Shown: piece after piece, positions 1-8,235 of the stretch
How the letters are laid out: the number at the start of each line of letters is the position of its first letter
Numbering within the stretch: the first letter of the stretch is position 1
From: Actinoplanes derwentensis
Lineage (GTDB): Bacteria > Actinomycetota > Actinomycetes > Mycobacteriales > Micromonosporaceae
NCBI RefSeq assembly: GCF_900104725.1
Contig: NZ_LT629758.1
Coordinates: 1,488,001-1,552,000 of the forward strand
DNA length: 64,000 nt
Reading direction: 5' to 3'
Translations under genes and position numbers: made by a program
The notes under the pieces: model-generated
What the model saw: only the letters and a program-made list of their open reading frames with translations
Told to the model about the DNA's origin: nothing
Databases searched by the model: none

Positions 1-1779
1 GGCTCCCTGCTGGCACTGGTCGTTTTCGGCAAAGCCGCCGCCAGCCCGGAAGGACGCGTCGACGCGGCGGCACTCGGCATCCTCGCGGTCTGCCCCATGG
101 TCGGGCTGGGTGCGGTAGGCCTGTTCCTCGGCGGTACCGAGATCGGCATGCTGCTGCTGTCGGTGATCGGCTATCCACTCGTCGGCCTGGGTATCGCGGC
201 GGCGGCGTACCGGCAGGGCCGCGTCCTGACCGGGTCCGCCACCGCACTGGAACCACGCCCGGCCTGGACCTTCGCCGACCCGCTGCAGTTCCTCGCGGTC
301 GCCGTCACCGCCGGCCTGGTCATCCTGGTGTCCGCCCGTGACCTGGACTTCCGGGGCCGCGCGGTGATCACCGGGGCGGTGCTGATCGCCGCCATCGTGG
401 TCTCCCGGCAACTGCTCAGCCTCCGGGAGAACTCCCGGGCACTCAGCGGACTGCGCCGCCAGCAGGCCGAACTCGAACAACTCGCCCTCACCGACAACCT
501 CACCGGCCTGCCCAACCGCAGCGGCTTCAGCATCGCCCTGTCCGAGAGTGTCGACGCCGGCCGGCCCGCCACCGCCCTGCTGCTGGACATCGACGACTTC
601 AAGATGATCAACGACACGCTGGGGCCGGCCGCCGCCGACCAACTCCTGCACCAGGTCGCCCAGCGCCTGCGGCACAGCGTCGGCCCGGGCGAGTCGGTGG
701 CCCGGCTCGGCGGCGACGAGTTCGCGGTGCTGCTGCCGGTCGGCGAACCGGCCGCCGCGGAAACCGCCGCGGCCCGCTACCAGGCCACCATCGGCCAGCC
801 CGTGCACGCCGCCGACCAGCAGTTCCTGTTGCACGCCAGCGTCGGCATCGCGATCGCCGCACCCGGGGAGACCGGCGACGAGGTGCTGCGCAACGCCGAC
901 ATCGCGATGTACGCGGCGAAGGAATCCGGCAAAGCCTCCTGGGCCCGGTTCGAACCGGGGATGCGGCACGACATGACCGAATACGCCCGGCTGGCCTCCG
1001 AACTGCACGACGCCATTCCCGGCGGGCAGCTGCGACTGCTCTACCAGCCGGTGTACGACCTGGTCAACGGCCGGATGCACGGCGTCGAAGCACTGGTGCG
1101 CTGGCAGCATCCGACCCGGGGGTTCGTCTCGCCCGCCGACTTCATCCCGGTCGCCGAGCGCAGTGGCCTGATCGTGCCGCTGGGCACCTGGGTGCTCCGG
1201 GAATCGTGCGAACAACTGACCCGCTGGCAGGCCGAACACGGTGCCGTCGCGGTCGAGGCCATCAACGTGAACGTGGCGGTCCGCCAGCTCAAGGAGTCGG
1301 ACTTCATCGACACGGTCGCCGCGGTCCTCAGCGACACCGGCCTGCATCCCCGCAACCTGATCCTGGAAGTCACCGAGTCGTCGGTGGTCGACGGGCCGCA
1401 CGTCGCGGAGACGTTACGGCTGCTGCACGAGATGGGGGTGCGGCTGGCCCTGGACGACTTCGGCACCGGCCAGTCGTCACTGAGCCTGCTGCGCGCCTTC
1501 CCCGTCGACGTGTTGAAACTGGACAAATCGTTTGTTGACGGGATCGCTGACGGCACCGACCGGGGTCGCCTCGCGGTGGCCGCCGCCGTCGCTCAACTCG
1601 TCGAGTATCTTCAGCTGAGTTCGGTCGCCGAAGGCATCGAGAGCCGGGCGCAACTGGAGCGGCTGCGGGACCTGGGCTATCGCTACGGGCAGGGCTACTT
1701 CATGGCGAAACCGCTGCCGGCCGACGAATGCGGGGCCCTGATGGTGGCCGCACCGATGGCAGCCGTGACACACGGTTAG
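1..1779 (+). CDS. GGDEF-EAL c-di-GMP signalling protein (5' end outside window)
   Basis: Makes and/or degrades the second messenger c-di-GMP. The reading frame is open from base 1, so the true start lies upstream and the ATG at 97 is internal. The visible N-terminal part (to about codon 145) is hydrophobic with several membrane segments. It is followed by a GGDEF domain with an intact GGDEF signature (709-723) and an EAL domain with EALVRW (from 1087) and DDFGTG (from about 1453). The KLDKSFV and AEGIE motifs are also present, so both catalytic sites look intact, unlike the second such protein at 55319. It converges on the AlkC-like gene and overlaps it by 4 nt. Whether it acts mainly as cyclase or phosphodiesterase cannot be read from sequence. 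Confidence 0.93.
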   Translation, partial: GSLLALVVFGKAAASPEGRVDAAALGILAVCPMVGLGAVGLFLGGTEIGMLLLSVIGYPLVGLGIAAAAYRQGRVLTGSATALEPRPAWTFADPLQFLAVAVTAGLVILVSARDLDFRGRAVITGAVLIAAIVVSRQLLSLRENSRALSGLRRQQAELEQLALTDNLTGLPNRSGFSIALSESVDAGRPATALLLDIDDFKMINDTLGPAAADQLLHQVAQRLRHSVGPGESVARLGGDEFAVLLPVGEPAAAETAAARYQATIGQPVHAADQQFLLHASVGIAIAAPGETGDEVLRNADIAMYAAKESGKASWARFEPGMRHDMTEYARLASELHDAIPGGQLRLLYQPVYDLVNGRMHGVEALVRWQHPTRGFVSPADFIPVAERSGLIVPLGTWVLRESCEQLTRWQAEHGAVAVEAINVNVAVRQLKESDFIDTVAAVLSDTGLHPRNLILEVTESSVVDGPHVAETLRLLHEMGVRLALDDFGTGQSSLSLLRAFPVDVLKLDKSFVDGIADGTDRGRLAVAAAVAQLVEYLQLSSVAEGIESRAQLERLRDLGYRYGQGYFMAKPLPADECGALMVAAPMAAVTHG

Positions 1780-2885
1780 TCGTCGGTGGTCAGTTCGAAC
1801 TCCGCGAGCGGAGTGGCCACCCCGTTGACCAGGAGTGCGATCGCGTGCGCGCCCGGATGGTAGCGGCGGGTGGTGATCACCCGGAACTCGTGCTTTCGCC
1901 GTACCGAAATCGTGTCTCCGGGGTTGATCGTCGCCGTTGTCAGTTTGAACGTCTTGGTGGTGCGGCTGCCGTTGGCCTTGCGGTGGTGGACCACGTAGTC
2001 GATGGCCAGCCGAGCGGGTGTGGCACCGTCGTTGCCGATCGTGGAGCGGAACTCGACGGCCTCACCGAGCGCCACCACCGTCCGGTCCAGGGTGAGTCCG
2101 CTGATCCGCAACGTCTGGTGGTCGGCGCTGAACCCGAGTAGCGCCAGGGCACCCGGATTACCGCGTTTGATCAGGGTGCGCAGACCGTGGCGAACAGTCG
2201 GGAGCGTGGTGGCGGCCGGGTCGGCCAGCCAGCGGGTGGCGGCCTCGACGACCAGGTCCGGATGGTCGCGGCTGAGGTCGTTGAGGTGGTTGGCGACCGA
2301 ACGACGGACGTACTCGCTGGGGTCCCGGTAGAGCGCGTCCAGGATCGGCATGGTCGTCCCAGGCCGCGCCAGGATCTCCGGAACCCGTACTGACCAGGGA
2401 AGATACGGCCGGGAACCCTCTGAGGCCAGGCGCCGCACGTCGGCGTCGCCCGACTCGGTCCAGCCGAGCATCGTGGCGAGCGCCCGATCGAGGTCGTGCC
2501 GCAACAGCACCCGGATCGCGAACTCGGCGGTGAGCACACCGGTCAGCTCCGCCATGATCGTCATCGCGTCGTCGAAGGCCGCCTCGGCACCGTCCGTGAC
2601 GGCCTTCGACGCGATCGCCGCGGTCACCGGCCAGATCATCCACCCGTGGAACGCCGGCGTCGCCGCCCGCACCACCCGCGCCAACTCGGTGTAAACACCC
2701 GGGACATCCACGAGCAGCGCATCCCGCAGCAGGTCGGCGCGTTCCCGCAGGGTGAGCCCGTCGAGCCGGGCCGGAGCCGCCCGCAGAGCCGTCAGCGGCG
2801 AGTCGGGCACCGCCCCGGCCACCGCGGCGACCAGCCCGTCCGCTGCGGCGGTCCCGAGGAGTTCGTCGGCAAAAGGCACGATCAA
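1776..2885 (-). CDS. AlkC-like DNA alkylation repair glycosylase with C-terminal Ig-like domain
   Basis: 369 aa. Residues about 1-250 are helical and HEAT-like, with the pattern typical of the AlkC/AlkD non-base-flipping 3-methyladenine DNA glycosylases (for example LGWTESGDADVRRLASEG and PSEYVRRSVANHLNDLS). Residues about 255-369 are beta-rich and start at SGLTLDRTVVALGEAVEF; this reads as the Ig-like C-terminal domain known from the AlkC branch and absent in AlkD. Inferred role: excision of N3-alkylated adenines in the cytoplasm. ATG start at 2885. The gene is monocistronic as far as can be seen; its 3' end overlaps the GGDEF-EAL gene by 4 nt. The family call is good. The AlkC rather than AlkD assignment rests on the C-terminal domain. 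Confidence 0.8.
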   Translation of the reverse strand: MIVPFADELLGTAAADGLVAAVAGAVPDSPLTALRAAPARLDGLTLRERADLLRDALLVDVPGVYTELARVVRAATPAFHGWMIWPVTAAIASKAVTDGAEAAFDDAMTIMAELTGVLTAEFAIRVLLRHDLDRALATMLGWTESGDADVRRLASEGSRPYLPWSVRVPEILARPGTTMPILDALYRDPSEYVRRSVANHLNDLSRDHPDLVVEAATRWLADPAATTLPTVRHGLRTLIKRGNPGALALLGFSADHQTLRISGLTLDRTVVALGEAVEFRSTIGNDGATPARLAIDYVVHHRKANGSRTTKTFKLTTATINPGDTISVRRKHEFRVITTRRYHPGAHAIALLVNGVATPLAEFELTTDD

Positions 2886-2918
2886 GACCCTACTGCGGTA
2901 CGCCCACTGTCGACCCCG

Positions 2919-3199
2919 TCAGGCCCCGGCCCGGCCCAGGATCGCGTCCCGGGAAGTGATGACCGGTTCGGGACGATGTCCGTGCCGTAGGCGGCGTTGA
3001 CCGCGCGCATCCGCTGGATCGCGTGCAGCGTCCGCATCTGGGTGAACATGTCGCTGGCCAGCGCCACCTCGACGTCGATGCTGAGCCCCGGGCGCACCCC
3101 GGCGGCCAGCGCCTCGTCGACTGTTGGGATCGCGGTCTCCAGGCCGATCTGAGCGTCGGAGGCCGGAGCCAGCGAGACGGTCGTGCCGGAGCATGCTCA
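2919..3199 (-). pseudogene. Stranded core fragment of an amidohydrolase, frameshifted
   Basis: Reading the minus strand from about 3196 gives a stretch that starts VSLAPASDAQIGLETAIP, contains VRPGLSIDVEV and DMFTQMRTLHAIQRMRA, and runs to about GTDIVPNR. This is the conserved interior of cytosine-deaminase/amidohydrolase-type enzymes. It then continues only after a frame change as PVITSRDAILG and stops at 2919. It lacks the N-terminal metal-binding part and the C-terminal part. Those missing ends are found fused together in the gene immediately upstream (3197-3844). No credible start is present: a TGA sits at 3199-3197 just before the fragment. Not expected to encode an active protein. Confidence 0.65.
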
Positions 3200-3844
3200 T
3201 GGTTGTTCCTTCGGTGCGGGGTGGAGGAGATAACCGGCGTGGTGCAGTTCGCTACTGCTGGGTTCGCTTTTGCGGAACTCGCCGTATGCCCAGAAGCCCG
3301 AGTCGTCGAGGTAGACGATGCGGTCGCCGTCGATCCAGAACGTGCCCTGGTAGGCGTGAGGGCGTCCGCCGCGGGTCTCGTCGTAGCGGCCGTCGGCGGT
3401 GAGTTCCTGATGCAGGAAGCCGGACTCGTCGATCCACATGCCGAGGTACGGGCTGTCCGAAGCCCTCCGGCGGGCCGTCGGCGTGGTCGCGTGCGGACGT
3501 CCGTCGATCATTACCAGGACGGCGTTCCCGGGGCGCCAGATGACGTACTCCCAGGCCTTCCGGTTGTCGCTTTTGATCACCGCGAACGTGGCCCGGCTGC
3601 CCGGCGCCAGGCTGCTGAGCCCGGCGATCGGGACGATGCTCAGCCCGGAACAGTCGATGACGGTGGGTCCGTCGTCACCCGCAGCAGCGGGCGGTCCGGG
3701 TTCGACAGCGACAATCGTGTCGCCGTTGAGCAGCAGGCCGGCGTTCCGGAGATCGCCGATGACGGGATCCAGCGTGTGGATCGTCGCGTTGACCAGGTGT
3801 AGCGGCCCGTCCAGAGCGGCCCGGTCGAAAATCGGTGCGGTCAT
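3197..3844 (-). CDS. Internally deleted amidohydrolase N/C-termini fused to an Atu4866-like domain
   Basis: 215 aa from the ATG at 3844. Residues about 1-55 (HLVNATIHTLDP to VIDCSGLSIVP) match the N-terminal strand region of amidohydrolases. The chain then jumps to AGLSSLAPGSRATFAVI, which belongs to the far C-terminal end of such enzymes, so the catalytic barrel is missing. Residues about 115-205 (YLGMWIDESGFLHQEL to WAYGEFR) form a small Atu4866-like beta domain. Near-identical CCGGGCTGAGC/CCGGGCTCAGC stretches flank the junction. The longer frame upstream of 3844 was rejected because it would run to within 20 nt of the divergent regulator's ATG. The Atu4866 part may still fold, but amidohydrolase activity is not expected. 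Confidence 0.7.
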   Translation of the reverse strand: MTAPIFDRAALDGPLHLVNATIHTLDPVIGDLRNAGLLLNGDTIVAVEPGPPAAAGDDGPTVIDCSGLSIVPIAGLSSLAPGSRATFAVIKSDNRKAWEYVIWRPGNAVLVMIDGRPHATTPTARRRASDSPYLGMWIDESGFLHQELTADGRYDETRGGRPHAYQGTFWIDGDRIVYLDDSGFWAYGEFRKSEPSSSELHHAGYLLHPAPKEQP

Positions 3845-3944
3845 GCATCCACCGTCGCGGCTGCGCCTAGCCTTAACCAGCGTGAACCTCCCCTGGGTGC
3901 GGCACACCCTGGATACCGTCGGCAACGGTGTTTACCGTGGTCGC

Positions 3945-4793
3945 ATGCCCGTCACCGACCTCGGCCGGTTCCTCGCCGCCCGCCGCGCCCGGCTCGGCCC
4001 CGACGACGTCGGCCTCCCCTCCCACGGCCGGCGCCGAGTGGCCGGCCTGCGCCGCGAAGAGGTCGCCGTCCTCGCCGGAGTGAGCGCCGACTACTACACC
4101 CGGCTCGAACAAGGCCGCGAACGAGCCCCGTCAGCCTCGGTACTGGACGGCATCGCCCGCGCCCTGGACCTGGGCCCGGATGCCCGTGAACACCTGTTCC
4201 GTCTCGCCGGCGTCCCGATCGGCGACCAGGCACCACTCACCGACCGCGTCGACGACGACCTGCGGCAGCTGCTGGCCGATTGGCCGCACCTGCCCGCCGT
4301 GATCGTCAACCGGCGCCTCGACCTGCTGGCCCGCAACCCGATCGCCGACGCGCTGTACTCCGACTTCACCGAAACCGGCAACCTGGCCCGCATGACGTTC
4401 CTCGACCCGGTGGGCCGCACCTTCTTCGCCGACTGGGCCCGCGCCGCCGAGGCCTGCGTGGCACCCCTGCGCCTGGCGCTGGGCCACGAGCCCGGTAACC
4501 AGCGAACCCTGGCCCTGACCGAGGAACTGGCCACCGCTGACGCCGACTTCCGCCGCTGGTGGGCCGACCACGACGTGCGCGGCAAGACCCGCGAGGCGAA
4601 GAGGTTCCGGCACAGCGCAGTAGGAGAGATGACCCTGACCTACCGCACCTTCGACGTCCTCGGAGCGACCGGCCAGCAGCTCATCGTCTACCGCGCAGCC
4701 CCGAACAGCCGCGACGCCGACGCCATCCGCCTACTCGGCATACTCGCCAGTTCCACCGCCACCCACCTACAGCCGGGAACCACCCGCCCGTAG
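3945..4793 (+). CDS. XRE/MmyB-type transcriptional regulator
   Basis: 282 aa. An N-terminal helix-turn-helix (residues about 5-65, RREEVAVLAGVSADYYTRLE) is followed by the MmyB-like ligand-binding domain typical of actinomycetes (DLLARNPIADALY, then a C-terminal FRHSAVGEMTLTYRTFDV and a YRAAPNS end). These regulators usually control a divergent enzyme gene; here the divergent partner is the gutted amidohydrolase-Atu4866 gene, so the regulator may have lost its original target. The start at 3945 follows an inverted repeat ACCGT/ACGGT (3915-3919 and 3925-3929) with a further TTTACCGT at 3931-3938, a plausible autoregulatory site. Longer in-frame starts upstream would overlap the divergent gene. 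Confidence 0.9.
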   Translation: MPVTDLGRFLAARRARLGPDDVGLPSHGRRRVAGLRREEVAVLAGVSADYYTRLEQGRERAPSASVLDGIARALDLGPDAREHLFRLAGVPIGDQAPLTDRVDDDLRQLLADWPHLPAVIVNRRLDLLARNPIADALYSDFTETGNLARMTFLDPVGRTFFADWARAAEACVAPLRLALGHEPGNQRTLALTEELATADADFRRWWADHDVRGKTREAKRFRHSAVGEMTLTYRTFDVLGATGQQLIVYRAAPNSRDADAIRLLGILASSTATHLQPGTTRP

Positions 4794-4932
4794 AAGGCCC
4801 AAGTCGAATCCCACCGCGCTCTCGTCAAAGCGGCTGCGTGCGCGAGGAGATGCCGCAGGTCAGTTCGCTGGGTTCGCTGATCTGCGGTACCGCGGGTGCT
4901 GGTGGCACGGGGGTGTCGTTGAACCAGGTGAA

Positions 4933-4962
4933 GGGCCGGACCGGGCTGGGCCGGACCGGGCT
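4933..4962. repeat. Perfect tandem duplication, 15 bp x 2
   Basis: The 15-mer GGGCCGGACCGGGCT occurs twice head to tail at 4933-4947 and 4948-4962, in the 228-bp gap between the MmyB regulator and the secreted hydrolase. No copy was noticed elsewhere in the window. It could be slippage or part of a promoter control region. Confidence 0.85.
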
Positions 4963-4968
4963 AAACGG

Positions 4969-5000
4969 TGTTGGTTCGCGCGCCAACATTCCGCCAACAT
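4969..5000 (+). promoter_or_regulatory. Cluster of CCAACA half-sites upstream of the lipase gene
   Basis: TGTTGG (4969-4974) faces CCAACA (4983-4988). A further copy lies within CGCCAACAT at 4992-5000, repeating the same 9-mer at 4981-4989 with an 11-bp step (one helical turn). The cluster lies 22 bp upstream of the ATG at 5022. The regulator is unknown. Confidence 0.4.
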
Positions 5001-5021
5001 CGATGCGTCACTCTTCCGGGC

Positions 5022-5951
5022 ATGCGTATTCCTCTCGCCACTTTGGCAGTGGCCGCGGTCACTGCTTCCGGCCTGGTCCTGCCGGCGTTGGCCCAACCCG
5101 CACCCGCGTCCGCCGCGGTCGGTGTCCAGGCCGCCGCGGTGCCCAAGCGCACCGACGGCCTCAAGGGCAAGACCGTGTACTTCATCCACGGCTTCCAGAT
5201 CTCCACCGGTAACCCCGAGGCCAACTGCAAGCAGTGGGACAAGATGAAGAAGGCCTACACCGGGCTGGGCGCGAAGGTCGTCACCGTCGCGTACTACAAG
5301 AAGGACAAGAACTGCTCGACCCGCGTCTCCAGTTGGGAGAACGGCGCCAGCATCAAGACGATGGCGAAGTCGCTGGCCAAGAACATCTACGACAAGTACA
5401 CGAGCAAGGGCAAATCGGTCGACGTGGTCGGCCACTCGATGGGCGGGCTGATCGTGCGGGCCGCGATCACCGGCGTCCAGCGCAAGGAAGCTGGTTTCCC
5501 CTCGAAGCTCTACATCGAGGACGTGGTCACCATGGGCACGCCGCACCTCGGCGTGAACAAGGCCAAGGCGTCGCTCTGCCGGCTCCTGGTGTGCAGAGAG
5601 ATGAGCGAGGGCTCGAGCTTCCTCAAATGGCTGGGTAAGACCAAGAACCCGCAGTCCGCGCAGGGTACCGACTGGACCCTGATCGGCTCCAACAAGGACG
5701 GCGTGGTCGCCGAGAAGTCCGCCACCTCGCAGACCGGGTCGAAAGCGGGCTGGATGTCGGCCGGTCACAAGATCGTCTACCAGGACTCGGCGGGTGTCGG
5801 GCACTCCGAGTACTACTCGCTGAACAAGGGGACCTACAGCCTGAAGTACTGGAACTTCACCAATCCGAAGTGGGTGCCGCAGAGCGCCGGGGTCGGCCTC
5901 AACCCGGTGCTCGCGGCCCGTCGCGGTAACCACTTCTGGCGTTCCTGGTAG
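5022..5951 (+). CDS. Secreted lipase/esterase-like alpha/beta hydrolase
   Basis: 309 aa. The ATG at 5022 was chosen because it places a classical signal peptide directly at the N-terminus (residues about 1-33, MRIPLATLAVAAVTASGLVL to ASA). The mature protein starts a hydrolase fold with VYFIHGF (oxyanion-hole strand), the nucleophile elbow GHSMGG and a MGTPHLG stretch usual in lipases. A His in AGVGHSEYY is the likely third member of the triad. It resembles the LipA/DUF676-type extracellular triacylglycerol lipases of actinomycetes. Lysine-rich surface segments are notable (KMKKAYTGLGAK, YYKKDKNC). Four or more cysteines suggest disulfides outside the cell. The substrate is not predictable. 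Confidence 0.85.
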   Translation: MRIPLATLAVAAVTASGLVLPALAQPAPASAAVGVQAAAVPKRTDGLKGKTVYFIHGFQISTGNPEANCKQWDKMKKAYTGLGAKVVTVAYYKKDKNCSTRVSSWENGASIKTMAKSLAKNIYDKYTSKGKSVDVVGHSMGGLIVRAAITGVQRKEAGFPSKLYIEDVVTMGTPHLGVNKAKASLCRLLVCREMSEGSSFLKWLGKTKNPQSAQGTDWTLIGSNKDGVVAEKSATSQTGSKAGWMSAGHKIVYQDSAGVGHSEYYSLNKGTYSLKYWNFTNPKWVPQSAGVGLNPVLAARRGNHFWRSW

Positions 5952-6326
5952 CCCTCGCCACTACAGAGCCCGCCGAAGCTCTTCGAGGTTCCGCTCGCCG
6001 GCCGGGGTCTGCGCCCCGGCCGGCGAGCGCGCCGTAGAGCAGCTTCTCGTCGGCGGGTTTGACGAACTGGCTCGCCCAGGCCGCGGCCAGTAGTTCCAAC
6101 TCGAACTCAAACCCGAAACGTTCCTGAAGCACACGGATTTCCATCGCGGTCGGAGGGCTGGACGTGAAAGCGTTCCCGCGATGATGATCAAATCATCTCC
6201 CAGGCGATACCCATGGCGATTCTGGGGTGCACGATGCCACCTCCCGCCGGATGCTGCCGACCGCCGTGCCGAACGAGGTGCGCGGATCCGGCGTCGACCG
6301 CGGTCGCTGTCGCGGTGAGGGCGTGC
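5952..6326. other. Intergenic, no convincing gene
   Basis: Apart from the hairpin above, this 375-bp gap holds only short minus-strand frames. One of them starts MEIRVLQERFGFEFELELLAAAW (6144 downward). It could be a scrap of a lost gene but matches no family I know, and the hairpin runs through it. Confidence 0.5.
5993..6028. terminator. Strong hairpin downstream of the lipase gene
   Basis: A perfect 15-bp stem (left arm 5993-6007, right arm 6014-6028, GCTCGCCGGCCGGGG and its complement) with a 6-nt loop starts 41 nt after the lipase stop. There is no T-tract, as usual for GC-rich actinomycete terminators. It may act on both strands. Confidence 0.7.
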
Positions 6327-6989
6327 TCACCCGTGCCCCGGTCGGGTGGCGAAGCCGGTGAGGTGGGCGTAGGCGACCGCGTGCGTCCGGTCCCGCAGCT
6401 CCAACTTGCGCAGGATGCTGGATACATGCGTCTTGACGGTCTCCTCGCCCACGTGCAGGGCGCGGGCTATCTCGGTGTTCGACAGCGCCCCCGACAACAG
6501 TTGCAGCACTTCGCGTTCCCGGGCGGTCAGCCGGGCGATGTCGCCGGGCGGTTCGGCGGGGCTCAGCGCGTCGGCGATCCGGGCCAGGTGCCGGCGCACG
6601 ATCGACGGATCGATCAGCACGTCACCGCGCGCCGCGATCCGCACCGCGGCGATCAGCTCTTCGGCGGGCATCGACTTCAGGAGGAAACCGTGCGCCCCCG
6701 CGGTCACCGCCTCGCGTACGTAATCGTCGCTGTCGTGGGTGGTCAGAACGATGACCCGGGTCCGGTTGCCGGGGACGGCGAGGATCGCCCTGGCCGCACC
6801 GAGGCCGTCACGCCGCGGCATCCGCACGTCCAGGATCGCGACGTCGGGACGCAACCGCAGGACCTGTTCGACGGCCTGCTCACCGTCGGCGGCCTCGGCG
6901 ACGCAGGCGATGTCGTCCTGGGTGTCCAGGATCGCCCGCACCCCGGAGCGGAACATGGCGTGGTCGTCGGCGAGTACCACGGTGATCAC
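6327..6989 (-). CDS. NarL/LuxR-type response regulator
   Basis: 220 aa. The N-terminal receiver domain has the acidic pair in VVLADDH, the phospho-acceptor Asp in VAILDVRMP (about residue 54) and the conserved Lys in FLLKSMP. The C-terminal LuxR helix-turn-helix is LTAREREVLQLLSGALSNTE to ETVKTHVSSIL. Starts with the GTG at 6989, overlapping the sensor kinase stop by 4 nt (GTGA), so it is translationally coupled. It works with the kinase directly upstream and plausibly controls the divergent hydrolase at 8236. Confidence 0.95.
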   Translation of the reverse strand: MITVVLADDHAMFRSGVRAILDTQDDIACVAEAADGEQAVEQVLRLRPDVAILDVRMPRRDGLGAARAILAVPGNRTRVIVLTTHDSDDYVREAVTAGAHGFLLKSMPAEELIAAVRIAARGDVLIDPSIVRRHLARIADALSPAEPPGDIARLTAREREVLQLLSGALSNTEIARALHVGEETVKTHVSSILRKLELRDRTHAVAYAHLTGFATRPGHG

Positions 6990-8161
6990 GGCAGGTTCTC
7001 CAGGTCGACGGTGACGGTGGTGGTCCAGGTCCGGCCGCCGGGTTCGGGTCCGCTGCGCACCAGGCCGCCGAAAGCGTGCACGCGGTCGGCGATTCCGGCC
7101 AGGCCGCGGCCTGTTCCGGCGGCGGCCGTCTCCCGGTACGGGTTGATCGTCTCGACCTCCACCGTGGCGGGGGTGTGCCGCACCGTCACGTCGACCGGCC
7201 CGCCGTGGCCGTGGCGCAACGCGTTGGTCAGCATCTCCTGCACGATCCGGTAGAGCGCGACGTCGAGGGTGCCGGGCAGCTCGTTCGGTGTTCCGACGTG
7301 CCGCAGCCGGACCGGAACGCCCGCGGCGCGGAACCCGTGCAGCAGGTCGTCGACGCGGTCCAGTCCGGGGCGTTCGCCGTCCGGAGCTGGTTGGCCGTGC
7401 AGCACGTCGAGCATGTGCCGCAGGTCGCCGAGCGCGGACCGGCTGGTGTCCTCGACGTGCCGCAGCGAGGTGAGGGCCGCCGGGTCGGCGGTGGCGGTGA
7501 GCCGCAGCCGGGCCGCTCCGGCGTGCACGTTGATGGCGCTGACGTGGTGGGTGATGACGTCGTGCAGGTCGCGGGCGATGGCGGCGCGTTCCTCGGCGAC
7601 TGCCCGGCCGACCCGTTCCCGGGCGTCGCGTTCCTGGTCTTCGGCTCGGCGGCGCAGTTCGTCTAGGTGGCCGCGCAGGGCGGTGGTGTAGCGTCCGGCC
7701 AGCCAGGTGACCAGCCCGAACTTCACGGCGCTGACCGCCACCGTCCAGTCCAGGGCGATGCCGCGGGTGGCGTGCGCGACGACCAGCCCAGCGATCACCG
7801 TCACCAGGGCAGCGGCTGCCTTGCGGCCGTGCAGCCAGGCCCCGGCCCGGTACGACGCGACCAGCAACCCCGCCTCGTTGACGCTGAGCGTCTCCGGCCC
7901 GCCGAGCAGCATGGCGGAGCCCGCGTTGACGGCTACGGCCGCCACGATCACCGCCAGCGACCAGCGGGTCGGGGTGGCCAGCGCGGCATCGGCCAGCACG
8001 ATCGCGACCACGGTCACGATCCATGCCGGGCCGCCGCCCGGTACATCGCCGACGAAGACCAGCACGTCGGCGACCGCGCAGACGGCTGCGATCAGCAGCG
8101 ACAGGTGGGTGAGACGCCGATTGCTCAATCTGCTCCTTCGACGGCGGGACTTCGCGATCAT
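6986..8161 (-). CDS. NarL-family sensor histidine kinase (HisKA_3)
   Basis: About 391 aa from the ATG at 8161. The N-terminal half has 5-6 membrane segments (residues about 20-155) after a short arginine-rich cytoplasmic start. It is followed by a coiled linker and a HisKA_3 domain with the phospho-acceptor His in ARDLHDVITHHVSAI (His about 200). The ATPase domain has a degenerate N-box (MLTNALRHGHGG) and the G-box GRGLAGIADRVHAFGG. No large external sensor domain is visible, so the stimulus may be sensed in the membrane. Start uncertain: GTG 8194 and ATG 8185 are in frame, but 8161 keeps the arginine-rich N-terminus short. Confidence 0.93.
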   Translation of the reverse strand: MIAKSRRRRSRLSNRRLTHLSLLIAAVCAVADVLVFVGDVPGGGPAWIVTVVAIVLADAALATPTRWSLAVIVAAVAVNAGSAMLLGGPETLSVNEAGLLVASYRAGAWLHGRKAAAALVTVIAGLVVAHATRGIALDWTVAVSAVKFGLVTWLAGRYTTALRGHLDELRRRAEDQERDARERVGRAVAEERAAIARDLHDVITHHVSAINVHAGAARLRLTATADPAALTSLRHVEDTSRSALGDLRHMLDVLHGQPAPDGERPGLDRVDDLLHGFRAAGVPVRLRHVGTPNELPGTLDVALYRIVQEMLTNALRHGHGGPVDVTVRHTPATVEVETINPYRETAAAGTGRGLAGIADRVHAFGGLVRSGPEPGGRTWTTTVTVDLENLP

Positions 8162-8235
8162 GGCCGCCCGGTGACGCCACCGCATCCCGCGCACGGGGGA
8201 GGTTACGAGATCACCGGATTCGTACCGTTCCGGGT

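Noticed and set aside
6327..8180. 617-aa frame seeming to fuse a long Arg-rich region to the response regulator
   Set aside because: The first part is an out-of-frame reading of the histidine kinase; the regulator starts at the GTG at 6989.
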